Source of the DNA: an uncultured Lachnospiraceae bacterium
Lineage (GTDB): Bacteria > Bacillota > Clostridia > Lachnospirales > Lachnospiraceae
Assembly (NCBI GenBank): GCA_947382355.1
Contig: CANCYR010000009.1
Span: 1 to 64,000, forward strand
Direction of reading: 5' to 3'
Length of the DNA stretch: 64,000 nt
In this document: in pieces, positions 43,715 to 52,609 of the stretch
Position numbering within the stretch: position 1 is the stretch's first letter
How the letters are laid out: each line of letters opens with the position of its first letter
Translations under genes and position numbers: made by a program
Notes under the pieces: generated by a model
What the model was told of the DNA's origin: nothing
Database searches by the model: none
Seen by the model: the letters and a program-made list of their open reading frames with translations, nothing else

Positions 43715-43887
43715 GTCCTCTGTCCAAATCCCTTCCCCATACATAAAACATACCCAAACCACTATTGTTAAGTATAGCGGATGAGCGCTTTATTGTAAAG
43801 GTTCGTGGCTTTTTTTTCGGAAATGTGTTATACTGAATGCTACAGTTGAGCCATGAAGGACATAAAAGATTGTTGAGGAATAGATGT

Positions 43888-46260
43888 ATGATAGATGAAA
43901 AAGCTTTACGTATATTGGAATATAATAAAATTATTGATTTGCTGGTGGAGAAGGCTTCTTCCCAGCCGGGAAAGGAGCTTTGCAGGGGACTGGTTCCCAT
44001 GCTGGAGCTGGAGGAAATTCAGTTAGCGCAGACTTATACGAAGGATGCCCTGTCAAGGCTGTTTAAAAAGGGAAATACTTCTTTTGGAGGAAACAGGGAT
44101 TTGTCTTATGTGTGTAAGCATCTGGAGATTGGAGGGGCTTTGAATGCCGGGGAGCTTTTGCAGATTGCTTCTCTTTTGGAAAATGTGGCGCGTATAAAGG
44201 GGTATGGGAGGTCTGAGGGAAAGGAGCTGACAGACAGTCTGGACAGTTTTTTCAATGAGTTGGAGCCCCTTACTCAGTTGAGCAGCGAGCTTCGCCGATG
44301 TATTTTGTCGGAGGAGGAGATTGCGGATGACGCCAGTTCCGGCCTGCGGCATATCAGAAGGCAGATGGGTATAACGGGGGATAAGATTCACAGTCAGTTA
44401 AATTCCATGGTGAACGGCTCTTACCGCACTTATTTACAGGATGCGGTGATTACCATGCGCAATAACCGTTACTGTATTCCGGTAAAGGCGGAATATAAAA
44501 GTCAAGTGCCGGGCATGATTCATGACCAGTCGGGGAGCGGCTCCACGTTGTTTATTGAACCTTCCGCCATTATTGAATTAAACAATAAAATAAAGGAGCT
44601 TTCTCTGCAGGAAAAGGAAGAAATTGAAAAAATTCTGGGAGAGCTTTCTCTTTTGTGCAGTGAGCATACATTTACTTTAAAACGGAATGTGGAGCTTATG
44701 ACGTTTTTGGACTTTACTTTTGCCAAGGCTTCCCTTGCCATGGAGCAGAATGCCACGGAGCCGGTGTTCAATCAGCGGGGGTATATGAATATCCGCAAGG
44801 GAAGGCATCCGCTTTTGCCAAAGGATAAGGTTGTTCCTATTGATATTTATCTGGGGGATGCATTTCATCAGTTGATTATAACCGGACCGAATACAGGGGG
44901 GAAGACTGTTTCCTTAAAGACTGTGGGGCTGTTTACTCTTATGGGGCAGGCGGGGCTGCATATTCCTGCTTTGGACCGGAGCGAGCTGAGTATTTTTACA
45001 AATGTATTTGCGGATATCGGGGATGAGCAGAGCATTGAACAGAGTTTATCCACTTTTTCTTCCCACATGACTAATATTGTGCGGATTTTGGATAAGGCGG
45101 ATTCCCGTTCCCTTTGTCTTTTTGATGAGCTGTGCGCCGGCACGGACCCTACAGAGGGAGCTGCTCTGGCAATTGCCATATTGGAGCACTTGGGAAAGAA
45201 GCAGTCTTTTGTTATGGCAACTACCCATTATAGTGAATTGAAGGTTTATGCTTTATCCGGCAGTCAGGTGGAAAATGCCTGCTGTGAATTTAATGTGGAG
45301 ACTTTAAGTCCTACCTATCGGCTTTTAATCGGCGTTCCGGGCAAAAGTAATGCTTTTGCCATTTCCGGTAAGCTGGGGCTGTCGGATTCTATTATTGAGG
45401 CTGCAAGGAGCCAGCTTTCCACAGAGGCGGAAAGCTTTGAAGATTTGTTGTCGGATTTGGAAAGCAGCCGCCGGACAATCGAAAAGGAACAGTTGGAAAT
45501 CGAAACCTATAAGCAGGAAATTGAAGCTTTGAAAAAGCAGTTAGAGGCAAAGCAGGATAAGCTGGAGGCTTCCAGAGAACGGATTTTAAGGGAAGCCAAT
45601 GAAGAAGCAAGGGATATTCTGCAGGAGGCAAAGAATTTTGCAGATGAAACCATTCGCTCCTTCCAGAAATTCGGCTCCAACGCCTCCATGAAGGAAATGG
45701 AGCAAAAGCGGAATAAGGTCCGGGAGAAGATTTCAGAGAAAAATTCCGGACTTTCCAAAAAAGAGAAGGAAAAGCAGAAGGGCAGCTTAAAGCCAAACCA
45801 GATTCAGTTAGGAGACAGCGTAAAGGTATTGTCCTTAAATGCAAAGGGCACCGTCAGCTCCAAGCCGGATGCAAAGGGAATGCTTTTTGTACAATGCGGC
45901 ATTATCCGCTCAAAGGTGCATATTAGCGATATTCTTTTGCTGCAGGAGGAGGACATAAAGACTCCCAATTTATCCCGGGGGAAAAACGGGCGCATGAGCC
46001 TTTCCAAAGCCTCCCATATTTCTCCGGAAATCAATCTTTTAGGGAAAACAGTTGATGAGGCTATTTCCGCACTGGATAAGTATTTAGATGATGCTTATGT
46101 GACTCATCTGCCCAGCGTCCGCATTGTCCACGGCAAGGGAACGGGCGCTCTGCGAAATGCGGTTCAGAACCATTTAAAAAAGCTGTCCTATATAAAATCC
46201 TACCGCCTGGGGGAATTTGGCGAAGGAGATGCAGGGGTTACTATAGCGGAGTTTAAATAA
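43888..46260 (+). CDS. mutS2: MutS2 endonuclease / ribosome-rescue ATPase
   Basis: 790 residues. The N-terminal MutS2 core and clamp precede the ATPase: Walker A TGPNTGGKTVSLKTVGLF, Walker B LCLFDELCAGTDPTEGAALA. A long charged coiled coil follows (SRRTIEKEQLEIETYKQEIE), then a KOW-like part (IQLGDSVKVLSLNAKGTV). The C-terminal Smr nuclease domain reads NLLGKTVDEAISALDKYLDD and VRIVHGKGTGALRNAV. MutS2 suppresses recombination and in Bacillus also splits collided ribosomes. ATG 43888 follows GAGGA by 8 nt; the upstream 17 codons are unlikely. Confidence 0.93.
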   Translation: MIDEKALRILEYNKIIDLLVEKASSQPGKELCRGLVPMLELEEIQLAQTYTKDALSRLFKKGNTSFGGNRDLSYVCKHLEIGGALNAGELLQIASLLENVARIKGYGRSEGKELTDSLDSFFNELEPLTQLSSELRRCILSEEEIADDASSGLRHIRRQMGITGDKIHSQLNSMVNGSYRTYLQDAVITMRNNRYCIPVKAEYKSQVPGMIHDQSGSGSTLFIEPSAIIELNNKIKELSLQEKEEIEKILGELSLLCSEHTFTLKRNVELMTFLDFTFAKASLAMEQNATEPVFNQRGYMNIRKGRHPLLPKDKVVPIDIYLGDAFHQLIITGPNTGGKTVSLKTVGLFTLMGQAGLHIPALDRSELSIFTNVFADIGDEQSIEQSLSTFSSHMTNIVRILDKADSRSLCLFDELCAGTDPTEGAALAIAILEHLGKKQSFVMATTHYSELKVYALSGSQVENACCEFNVETLSPTYRLLIGVPGKSNAFAISGKLGLSDSIIEAARSQLSTEAESFEDLLSDLESSRRTIEKEQLEIETYKQEIEALKKQLEAKQDKLEASRERILREANEEARDILQEAKNFADETIRSFQKFGSNASMKEMEQKRNKVREKISEKNSGLSKKEKEKQKGSLKPNQIQLGDSVKVLSLNAKGTVSSKPDAKGMLFVQCGIIRSKVHISDILLLQEEDIKTPNLSRGKNGRMSLSKASHISPEINLLGKTVDEAISALDKYLDDAYVTHLPSVRIVHGKGTGALRNAVQNHLKKLSYIKSYRLGEFGEGDAGVTIAEFK

Positions 46261-46296
46261 ACCCTGCTTTTATAAATAATTTATAAGGAGGTATTC

Positions 46297-47007
46297 ATGG
46301 CAACAAAACAAAAGATTTTAATCGTAGATGATGACAACAATATTGCTGAGCTGATTTCTCTCTATCTTACAAAAGAATGTTTTGACACTCTGATTGTGGG
46401 CGACGGGGAATCCGCCTTAGAGGCAATGAAGACCTTTCAGCCCAATCTGATTTTACTGGATTTAATGCTTCCGGGCATAGATGGTTATGAAGTCTGCCGC
46501 TCGGTCCGGTCCGGCTCGAACATTCCCATTATTATGCTTTCCGCAAAAGGGGAGATTTTTGACAAGGTATTGGGGCTTGAGCTGGGAGCTGACGACTATA
46601 TGGAAAAGCCCTTTGATTCCAAGGAACTGGTAGCCAGAGTAAAAGCTGTTTTGCGCCGTTATAAACAGACTTCTTCCGGCATTGAACAGGCAGATCAGAC
46701 AAAAAAGGTGGAGTACAAAGACCTTGTCATCAACCTGACCAACTATTCGGTTCTTTACAGGGGAAAAGTGGTGGAGATGCCTCCAAAAGAGCTGGAATTA
46801 CTATTTTTCCTTGCCTCCTCTCCCAATCAGGTATTTACAAGGGAACAGCTTTTAGACCAGATCTGGGGCTATGAATATATTGGCGATACCCGGACGGTGG
46901 ATGTGCACATCAAACGGCTTAGGGAAAAAATCAGCGACCATGAGGAATGGGGACTTTCCACCGTATGGGGCATAGGTTATAAATTTGAAGTAAAATCACG
47001 GGGATAA
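46297..47007 (+). CDS. OmpR/PhoB-family response regulator
   Basis: 236 residues. Receiver domain with the acidic pair ILIVDDDNN, phospho-acceptor Asp in LILLDLMLPGIDGYEV, the Thr/Ser site MLSAKGE, and Lys in YMEKPFDSKEL. The C-terminal winged helix includes REQLLDQIWGYEYIGDTRTVDVHIKRLREKI. AAGGAGG precedes the ATG. It is translated just before its histidine kinase (3-bp gap). Target genes unknown. Confidence 0.94.
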   Translation: MATKQKILIVDDDNNIAELISLYLTKECFDTLIVGDGESALEAMKTFQPNLILLDLMLPGIDGYEVCRSVRSGSNIPIIMLSAKGEIFDKVLGLELGADDYMEKPFDSKELVARVKAVLRRYKQTSSGIEQADQTKKVEYKDLVINLTNYSVLYRGKVVEMPPKELELLFFLASSPNQVFTREQLLDQIWGYEYIGDTRTVDVHIKRLREKISDHEEWGLSTVWGIGYKFEVKSRG

Positions 47008-47010
47008 TTT

Positions 47011-48441
47011 ATGAGAAAAACACTGTATCTGAAATTTTTGCTGGCATATATTATTTTTGGCTGCTTCGGTTTTATCGTGGTGGCCACTTTCTCTTCCAGC
47101 CTGACTTTGGAGCATTTGAAAAGGGAAAATGCCGAAACCTTATACAGAGAGGCTTCCATGATTTCCAAAACCTATGCGGCAGAGCTGTATTCCAGCCGGA
47201 TTACTTTGGAATCCGCCTATACCCAGCTAAATGCTTTGGGAACTTATCTTTCTGCGGATATCTGGATTGTAAACCCTTCCGGCACGGTAGTGTTAAATTC
47301 CGGTGAAGAGACAAATGTAGATAATCCCAAGGTCATTGCAGACTTCGACCCTGCAGTCACTTCCGATTCCTATTATGTTACGGGCAATTTTTTCGGTGAG
47401 TTCAAGGAAGAGGTTTTAAGCGTCTTTACTCCTATTTCTTCTAATTATAAAATTAAGGGATATGTAATTATTCACAAGCCCATGAGCCATATTTACAAAT
47501 CCAGCGACAGCCTGTTAGGTGTCACTTACATTACGCTGGTGCTGCTCATTCTTCTTTCCCTCATTATTCTGTTCTTTTTTACGGAAATGTTCTACTTCCC
47601 CTTAAAAAAGATTATTACGGCTACGGAGCAGTATGCCAGCGGAAACATGCACTATGAGCTTTCCGTGGAAAGTACGGATGAAATGGGATATCTTGCCGCC
47701 TCCTTAAATTACATGGCAAGTGAAATTGCCCGTTCGGAGGATAACCAGAAAAAATTCGTGGCAAATGTTTCCCATGACTTCCGCTCTCCCCTCACTTCCA
47801 TAAAGGGCTATTTGGAAGCCATGCTGGACGGCACCATTCCGCCTGAAATGCATGAAAAATATTTAAATATTGTATTAAATGAAACGGACCGGCTTACAAA
47901 GCTTACTAACAGTCTGCTGACTTTAAACAATTTAAATACGAAAGGGATGGTTTTGGAGCGAAGCGATTTTGAATTAAACCAGATGATTAAGGAAACGGTG
48001 GAAACCTTTGAGGGTACCTGCAATAAAAAGCAGATTCTGATAGATTTGATTCTCACAGGGGATGTGATGTATGTTAACGGGGATATAACGAAAATCCAGC
48101 AGGTGCTTTACAATCTTTTGGACAATGCCATTAAATTTTCCCATAACAATTCGGTTATTTCCATTGAGACCAGGGAAAAGAATAATAAGCTTTTCGTTTC
48201 CGTAAAGGACAACGGCATTGGCATTCCAAAGGACAGCCTGAAGCTGATTTTTGACCGTTTTTATAAGACGGATTTATCCAGGGGAAAGGATAAAAAGGGC
48301 ACCGGGCTGGGTTTGTCCATTACGAAAGAGATTATTCATTCCCATGGGGAGAATATCAATGTTATCAGTACGGAGGGAGTGGGGAGCGAGTTTATTTTTA
48401 CCTTGCAGAAGGCGGAGAATATGGATTTGGGGGATGATTGA
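47011..48441 (+). CDS. Sensor histidine kinase
   Basis: 476 residues with two membrane helices (LKFLLAYIIFGCFGFIVVATF and YITLVLLILLSLIILFFF) around an extracytoplasmic sensor of about 145 residues, then HAMP. The dimerisation domain reads VANVSHDFRSPLTSIKGYLEA with the phospho-His. The catalytic domain shows the N-box LYNLLDNAIKFS, G1 VKDNGIGIP and G2 KGTGLGLSI. Pairs with the response regulator upstream. The signal is unknown. The first type I toxin locus begins right after its stop. Confidence 0.93.
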   Translation: MRKTLYLKFLLAYIIFGCFGFIVVATFSSSLTLEHLKRENAETLYREASMISKTYAAELYSSRITLESAYTQLNALGTYLSADIWIVNPSGTVVLNSGEETNVDNPKVIADFDPAVTSDSYYVTGNFFGEFKEEVLSVFTPISSNYKIKGYVIIHKPMSHIYKSSDSLLGVTYITLVLLILLSLIILFFFTEMFYFPLKKIITATEQYASGNMHYELSVESTDEMGYLAASLNYMASEIARSEDNQKKFVANVSHDFRSPLTSIKGYLEAMLDGTIPPEMHEKYLNIVLNETDRLTKLTNSLLTLNNLNTKGMVLERSDFELNQMIKETVETFEGTCNKKQILIDLILTGDVMYVNGDITKIQQVLYNLLDNAIKFSHNNSVISIETREKNNKLFVSVKDNGIGIPKDSLKLIFDRFYKTDLSRGKDKKGTGLGLSITKEIIHSHGENINVISTEGVGSEFIFTLQKAENMDLGDD

Positions 48442-48508
48442 TTTTGCCTTTTGCTGTCTGAACTGTTACCGTATAAAAAGCTTGATAAGTTAAATTGCGA
48501 TAAAATTA

Positions 48509-48537
48509 TTGCAAAATTTTGTCAAACATGCTATGAT
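48509..48537 (+). promoter_or_regulatory. Promoter of toxin mRNA 1
   Basis: TTGCAA (48509-48514) and TATGAT (48532-48537) are 17 bp apart, placing the start near 48544. The leader GGCCTCATTCT ... AGAATGGGGGTGATGCC can fold and cover the ribosome site, as in type I toxin mRNAs. Confidence 0.75.
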
Positions 48538-48604
48538 ATCTGATGGGAGTAACCGTGTTGCAGGGTGTGTTGGCCTCATTCTAAAGAGAATGGGGGTGAT
48601 GCCT

Positions 48605-48694
48605 ATGAAAAATCACTTTGATTTTAAGGATATAATGACTTTTGGTCTATTCCTTTTGGCATTACTTACATTCGTATTTACGTTTTGTAAGTAG
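48605..48694 (+). CDS. Holin-like type I toxin, copy 1 (29 aa)
   Basis: MKNHFDFKDIMTFGLFLLAL then a hydrophobic stretch ending FTFCK: one membrane helix with charged ends, the pattern of the putative holin-like toxin family of Firmicutes. GGGGG lies 8 nt before ATG 48605; ATG 48599 is an alternative. The leader, terminator and antisense promoter match the second copy at 50553. Expected to insert in the membrane when the antisense RNA falls. Confidence 0.82.
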   Translation: MKNHFDFKDIMTFGLFLLALLTFVFTFCK

Positions 48695-48699
48695 CTATA

Positions 48700-48789
48700 C
48701 ATAGCAAAACCACCCTAATACTTTGACGGTTTGGGTGGTTTTTGCTATCCAATCATGGTCAACCCCTTGTGGGCGGTTGCTTTTTTTAT
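48700..48789 (-). ncRNA. Antisense antitoxin RNA 1
   Basis: A near-consensus minus-strand promoter TTGAAA (48824-48819) and TATAGT (48801-48796), spaced 17 bp, fires towards the toxin gene. The RNA would start near 48789 and end in the shared bidirectional hairpin 48701-48748 (AGCAAAACCACCC ... GGGTGGTTTTTGCT), covering the 3' end of the toxin mRNA. A convergent layout with a shared terminator is that of the Fst/TxpA type I systems. Confidence 0.75.
48701..48748. terminator. Bidirectional terminator of toxin locus 1
   Basis: AGCAAAACCACCC pairs with GGGTGGTTTTTGCT around a 17-base loop. It serves both the toxin mRNA and the antisense RNA. A second stem (AACCCCTTGTGGGCGGTT) lies to the right inside the antisense RNA. 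Confidence 0.8.
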
Positions 48790-48909
48790 ATTTACACTAT
48801 ATCATATTCAACACCGTGTTTCAAGCTATTTACTCAGAAAATTTTTTACTGAAAGTTTTTTTACATATACTTCAATATTATTATTTATTTCACCCATCTT
48901 CCCTGCTTT

Positions 48910-49404
48910 CTACATTTTTCTTGATTTTAAAAATGTATTTATTCTATGTATCATTGCCATCATTATATTAGAATACAGCATCGCATGACCATATTTATAG
49001 AAATAATGAATAAAAGCTTTAAATCTGGTTATTTCAACATTAAATCCCTTAACACCGGTAATCGGAACATACCACGATGCCCTTTCCATAATTTCCAAAC
49101 ATGCAAAAAATATAGCAAAATCCAATATTGCCTGTATGAAAGCATATTCTAAAAATGATAAATTAGTAAATCGATAATTCACCAATTCTATAAGAAAATA
49201 TACGATACAAAAAGCATATATATTCAGTTCATCCCAATCGATATCTTTATGCATATGCAAGCACTCTTCTTTAGAAGCACACTGCCAACCATGGTTTTCA
49301 AAAAAACAATAGAGCAGAAACCAAAATAGCACAATCAGGAGAGCAGATACACCATTAAATATTGCAATTTTCAGCTTTTTGTTTTGCTTTTCGTCTTTTA
49401 TCAT
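48910..49404 (-). CDS. Membrane protein, unknown (164 aa)
   Basis: Three to four hydrophobic segments: IFNGVSALLIVLFWFLLYCF near the N-terminus, IYAFCIVYFLIELVNY, and YAFIQAILDFAIFFACLEIM. A loop CASKEECLHMHKDIDWDEL between the first two carries two cysteines. No family recognised. AT-rich, located between the two toxin loci, so probably part of an inserted segment. Confidence 0.65.
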   Translation of the reverse strand: MIKDEKQNKKLKIAIFNGVSALLIVLFWFLLYCFFENHGWQCASKEECLHMHKDIDWDELNIYAFCIVYFLIELVNYRFTNLSFLEYAFIQAILDFAIFFACLEIMERASWYVPITGVKGFNVEITRFKAFIHYFYKYGHAMLYSNIMMAMIHRINTFLKSRKM

Positions 49405-49637
49405 AATCTGATTTTTTCTCGTTTATGTAACTCAATTACTTTGTAATTCTCTTTTATACCATCAACATTCTCTTATAGATTATATATAAAAATTTTAAAA
49501 ATGGAATATATACTTTTTTAACAGCATTAATTCATATTCTTATAAGTTTTTTCTCTAATATAGAAAGCATCACTGTTATATGTTATATTAATTAAAGATT
49601 TTTAAAACCAATAGGAAGGTTTAATAAGGTAAAAGCT

Positions 49638-50378
49638 ATGAATAAAAATGAAGTTGTAACAAATCCTAAGAAATTAGTCAGTCTTGAATTAAAAAACCAA
49701 GGGTTTGATATTGACAAAATAAATGTACCCAAAAGAGTTTATTTACTGGCAGATAGTCTTTATGATGAAATGATAATGAAAAATTGCGGAACATATAAAT
49801 ATCCTTTAGGAGGAAAACTCTATGTTTTTAATGCAAATGAAAACATTGGGTTTATTAAAGCCCATATGTGTTCACCGGCAATAGCCACACAAGCTGAAGA
49901 TTTAATTGCAGGGGGCGTAAAAGAACTTATTCATATAGGGTTTGCAGGCGGATTACAGACAGATATGCAGGCGGGAGATATTATTATAACAGATGGTGCA
50001 TACAATGATACTGCTGTTGCCCGGCTGTACGGGTATGATTTGGATATTATTGAATCATCAAAGAAATTAACAAACGGACTATGCAGGATATTTTGTGATA
50101 ATGAAATTGCATATCGGCGTGGAAAGCATTGGACAACCGATGCCGGATATATGGAAACATGGGGACAAATTATTGAATATAGAGATAAGGGCGCCCTGTG
50201 CGTGGAAATGGAAGGCGTGGGCTTATTTACAGTTGCAGCATACCGCAAATGCTTAGCTACGGCAATTTATATAATTTCTGACATTTATATTGAAAATGAA
50301 TGGAATCTTGGATGGGGTGAAAATACATTAGAAGATTCTATCCAAAAGATATTAAATTTAATTACTCAATTCGCATAA
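49638..50378 (+). CDS. Nucleoside phosphorylase (PNP/UDP family)
   Basis: 246 residues with the phosphorylase fold: the phosphate-binding region IHIGFAGGLQTDMQAGDIII, and the nucleoside-site block GALCVEMEGVGLFTVA with the Met-Glu pair. It probably splits purine nucleosides or uridine with phosphate. The C-terminal AIYIISDIYIENEW fits the Asp of the base site. The AAGG ribosome site precedes ATG 49638. It lies alone between the two toxin copies; the 230 bp before it hold only AT-rich promoter-like sequence. Confidence 0.85.
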   Translation: MNKNEVVTNPKKLVSLELKNQGFDIDKINVPKRVYLLADSLYDEMIMKNCGTYKYPLGGKLYVFNANENIGFIKAHMCSPAIATQAEDLIAGGVKELIHIGFAGGLQTDMQAGDIIITDGAYNDTAVARLYGYDLDIIESSKKLTNGLCRIFCDNEIAYRRGKHWTTDAGYMETWGQIIEYRDKGALCVEMEGVGLFTVAAYRKCLATAIYIISDIYIENEWNLGWGENTLEDSIQKILNLITQFA

Positions 50379-50456
50379 ATCAAATGTGGTTAAGCATTTT
50401 CAGTGTATAAGACTGTTAAGTCAGTATATTTCTTGTTCATTTTATCACTAATTTTA

Positions 50457-50485
50457 TTGTCGAATCCTGGCAAATATAGTATACT
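50457..50485 (+). promoter_or_regulatory. Promoter of toxin mRNA 2
   Basis: TTGTCG (50457-50462) and TATACT (50480-50485) are 17 bp apart. The sequence from ATGGGAGTAACCGTG onward is nearly identical to toxin locus 1, whereas the promoter upstream differs. Confidence 0.75.
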
Positions 50486-50552
50486 AATCTATGGGAGTAA
50501 CCGTGTTGCAGGGTGTGTTGGCCTCATTCTAAAGAGAATGGGGGTGATGCCT

Positions 50553-50642
50553 ATGAAAAATCATTTTGATTTTAAGGATATAATGACTTTTGGTCTGTTC
50601 CTTTTGGCATTACTTACATTCGTATTTACGTTTTGTAAGTAA
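50553..50642 (+). CDS. Holin-like type I toxin, copy 2 (29 aa)
   Basis: The same 29 residues as copy 1, with only silent base changes. The shared leader with GGGGG ribosome site and the following terminator are conserved. The two loci lie 1.95 kb apart in the same orientation, so either antisense RNA might act on both mRNAs. Confidence 0.82.
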   Translation: MKNHFDFKDIMTFGLFLLALLTFVFTFCK

Positions 50643-50649
50643 TTATACA

Positions 50650-50746
50650 TAGAAAAACCACCCTTAAAACTTTGACCGAGTATGGGTGGATTTTTCTATT
50701 TCCTATTTTAGGTCAACCCACCTTGTGGGCGGTTGCTTCTCTTTAT
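50650..50746 (-). ncRNA. Antisense antitoxin RNA 2
   Basis: Minus-strand promoter TTGAAA (50781-50776) and TATAGT (50758-50753) with a 17-bp spacer, exactly as at locus 1. The predicted RNA runs from about 50746 into the bidirectional hairpin AGAAAAACCACCC ... GGGTGGATTTTTCT (50651-50697). The terminator loop and outer stem differ somewhat from copy 1, which may set specificity. The rest of 50782-50936 shows no gene. Confidence 0.75.
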
Positions 50747-50936
50747 GCTTATACTATATCATATCTGGCACCACGTTTCAAGTACCACTGAGATTTTAGG
50801 TATTTTACTCATTTCTCACCTCTGGAAACTGACATAAATTCCACATTTGATACACATTTTGCAAAAATGGTATGAAAATATTCCCGTTTCCCTTCTGAAT
50901 TACTTTATCAATTGCAAGTTCCTAAATTTATATTCT

Positions 50937-51431
50937 TTACTCCTTCCACCGAAGCCTATGAAGCTCCCCCTCCAGCTGCATACTGGAAAATCCATTCTGC
51001 CTAAGCGCCTCATAAAGCACGATTGCCACAGAATTAGACAGATTCAGCGAACGAATCTGTTCCAGCATAGGAATCCGGATACAGGTTTCTTCATAATCTA
51101 CCAAAATCTCCTCCGGTATTCCGGCGCTTTCCTTGCCGAACATAATGAAATCATCCGGCGCATATTCCACTTCCGTATAAATATGCTTTGCCTTTGTGGT
51201 AGCCATCCAGATTTTCGCCTTTGGGTTTTTTTCCTGAAATTCCTGAAAATTCACATAACGGGTCACGTCCAAATGCTCCCAGTAATCCATACCTGCCCGC
51301 TTAATGGACTTCTCATTGAGTTTAAAGCCCAAAGGCTCAATCAAATGAAGCCCTGCTCCTGCCGCCACACAGGTACGTCCGATATTTCCTGTATTTGCCG
51401 GTATCTCCGGCTGATGCAAAATAATATTCAT
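50937..51431 (-). CDS. trmL: tRNA (cytidine/uridine-34 2'-O) methyltransferase TrmL
   Basis: 164-residue SPOUT methyltransferase acting on the wobble base of tRNA-Leu. Seen: NIILHQPEIPANTGNIGRTC (motif 1), MFGKESAGIPEEIL (motif 2) and IPMLEQIRSLNLSNSVAIVLYEALRQ (motif 3, knot). Length matches TrmL. It starts 2 bp after the aminotransferase stop, so it is the last gene of the lrp/aminotransferase/trmL operon. Confidence 0.93.
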   Translation of the reverse strand: MNIILHQPEIPANTGNIGRTCVAAGAGLHLIEPLGFKLNEKSIKRAGMDYWEHLDVTRYVNFQEFQEKNPKAKIWMATTKAKHIYTEVEYAPDDFIMFGKESAGIPEEILVDYEETCIRIPMLEQIRSLNLSNSVAIVLYEALRQNGFSSMQLEGELHRLRWKE

Positions 51432-51433
51432 AA

Positions 51434-52609
51434 TCAGCCCTTCTGTTCCTTCCTGAGCTTCGTTATGAATTTTTCCAGCCTTCCAATGGCTACCTTTAAA
51501 TCCTCCAAGGAATACGCATAGGAAATACGCAAGAAGCCTTCCCCGCAGTCTCCGAAAGCGGTTCCCGGCACTACGGCAACCTCCTCTTCCTCTAAAAATC
51601 TGGTGGCAAATTCATCCGAAGTCATGCCAAACTCTTTGATACAGGGGAATATGTAAAAAGCTCCGAAAGGCTCAAAGCATTCCAAGCCCATTTCCTGAAA
51701 GGCATGAATGAGGTAACGTCTCCTCTGGTTGTATGCCTCCCTCATTTTTGCCACCTCTTCATCTCCGTTTTTCAGCGCCTCCACGGCAGCATACTGGCTG
51801 GTGGTAGGAGCGCACATAATGGCAAACTGGTGAATCTTTATCATCTGTTCGATGATTTCCTTTGGTCCGCATGCATAGCCAAGCCTCCATCCGGTCATGG
51901 CATATGCCTTGGAAAATCCGTTTATTACAATGGTCCTTTCCTGCATTCCCTCAATATTTGCAATGGAAACATGGTCCCCGTGATAGGACAGCTCTGCATA
52001 GATTTCATCGGAAATCACAAAAATATCATGCTTTTTGATTACCTCCGCAATTGCCTCTAAATCCTTCCGCTCCATAATGGCGCCTGTAGGATTGTTGGGA
52101 AAGGGCAGAATCAGCACCTTTGTTTTATCTGTAATTGCCTCTTCCAGCTCCTGTGCCGTAAGGCGGAACTGGTTCTCATGCTTTAATTCAATAATGACCG
52201 GTTTTCCTCCTGCCAGAATGGCACATGGCTCATAGGACACATAGCTGGGCTGGGGAATCAGTACTTCCTCTCCGGGATTCAGCATGGCACGAAGGCCTAT
52301 GTCAATTGCCTCTGAACCGCCTACTGTTACAATTACTTCATCGTTATAATGATATTCCAGATTCATGCGTCTTTTTAAATAATTGCAGATTTCTATCTTT
52401 AATTCTTTCAAACCTGCATTGGACGTATAAAAGGTACGTCCTCTTTCTAAAGAATAAATACCCTCATCCCGGATAAACCAGGGGGTTTCAAAATCCGGCT
52501 CTCCTACACCTAATGAGATGGCATTTTTCATTTCGCTTACAATATCGAAAAACTTCCGGATTCCCGAGGGCTTTAAAGCTACTACCTGATCTGCTAATGG
52601 ATTTCTCAT
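51434..52609 (-). CDS. PLP-dependent class I aminotransferase
   Basis: 391 residues of fold type I. Landmarks: GVGEPDFETPWFIRDEG, the PLP-binding PFPNNPTGAIM and VISDEIYAEL, the Schiff-base Lys in VINGFSKAYAMTGWRLGYACG near residue 235, and the substrate Arg in FLRISYAYSLEDL. Similar to PatA/AspC-like aminotransferases. The 4-bp overlap with an Lrp-family gene suggests control by an amino acid that it makes or uses; the exact substrate is not decided. Confidence 0.92.
   Translation of the reverse strand: MRNPLADQVVALKPSGIRKFFDIVSEMKNAISLGVGEPDFETPWFIRDEGIYSLERGRTFYTSNAGLKELKIEICNYLKRRMNLEYHYNDEVIVTVGGSEAIDIGLRAMLNPGEEVLIPQPSYVSYEPCAILAGGKPVIIELKHENQFRLTAQELEEAITDKTKVLILPFPNNPTGAIMERKDLEAIAEVIKKHDIFVISDEIYAELSYHGDHVSIANIEGMQERTIVINGFSKAYAMTGWRLGYACGPKEIIEQMIKIHQFAIMCAPTTSQYAAVEALKNGDEEVAKMREAYNQRRRYLIHAFQEMGLECFEPFGAFYIFPCIKEFGMTSDEFATRFLEEEEVAVVPGTAFGDCGEGFLRISYAYSLEDLKVAIGRLEKFITKLRKEQKG

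Noticed and set aside
48700-50790. CRISPR-like repeat from the twin 250-bp loci
   Set aside because: Only two copies almost 2 kb apart with coding content; they are toxin/antisense loci.
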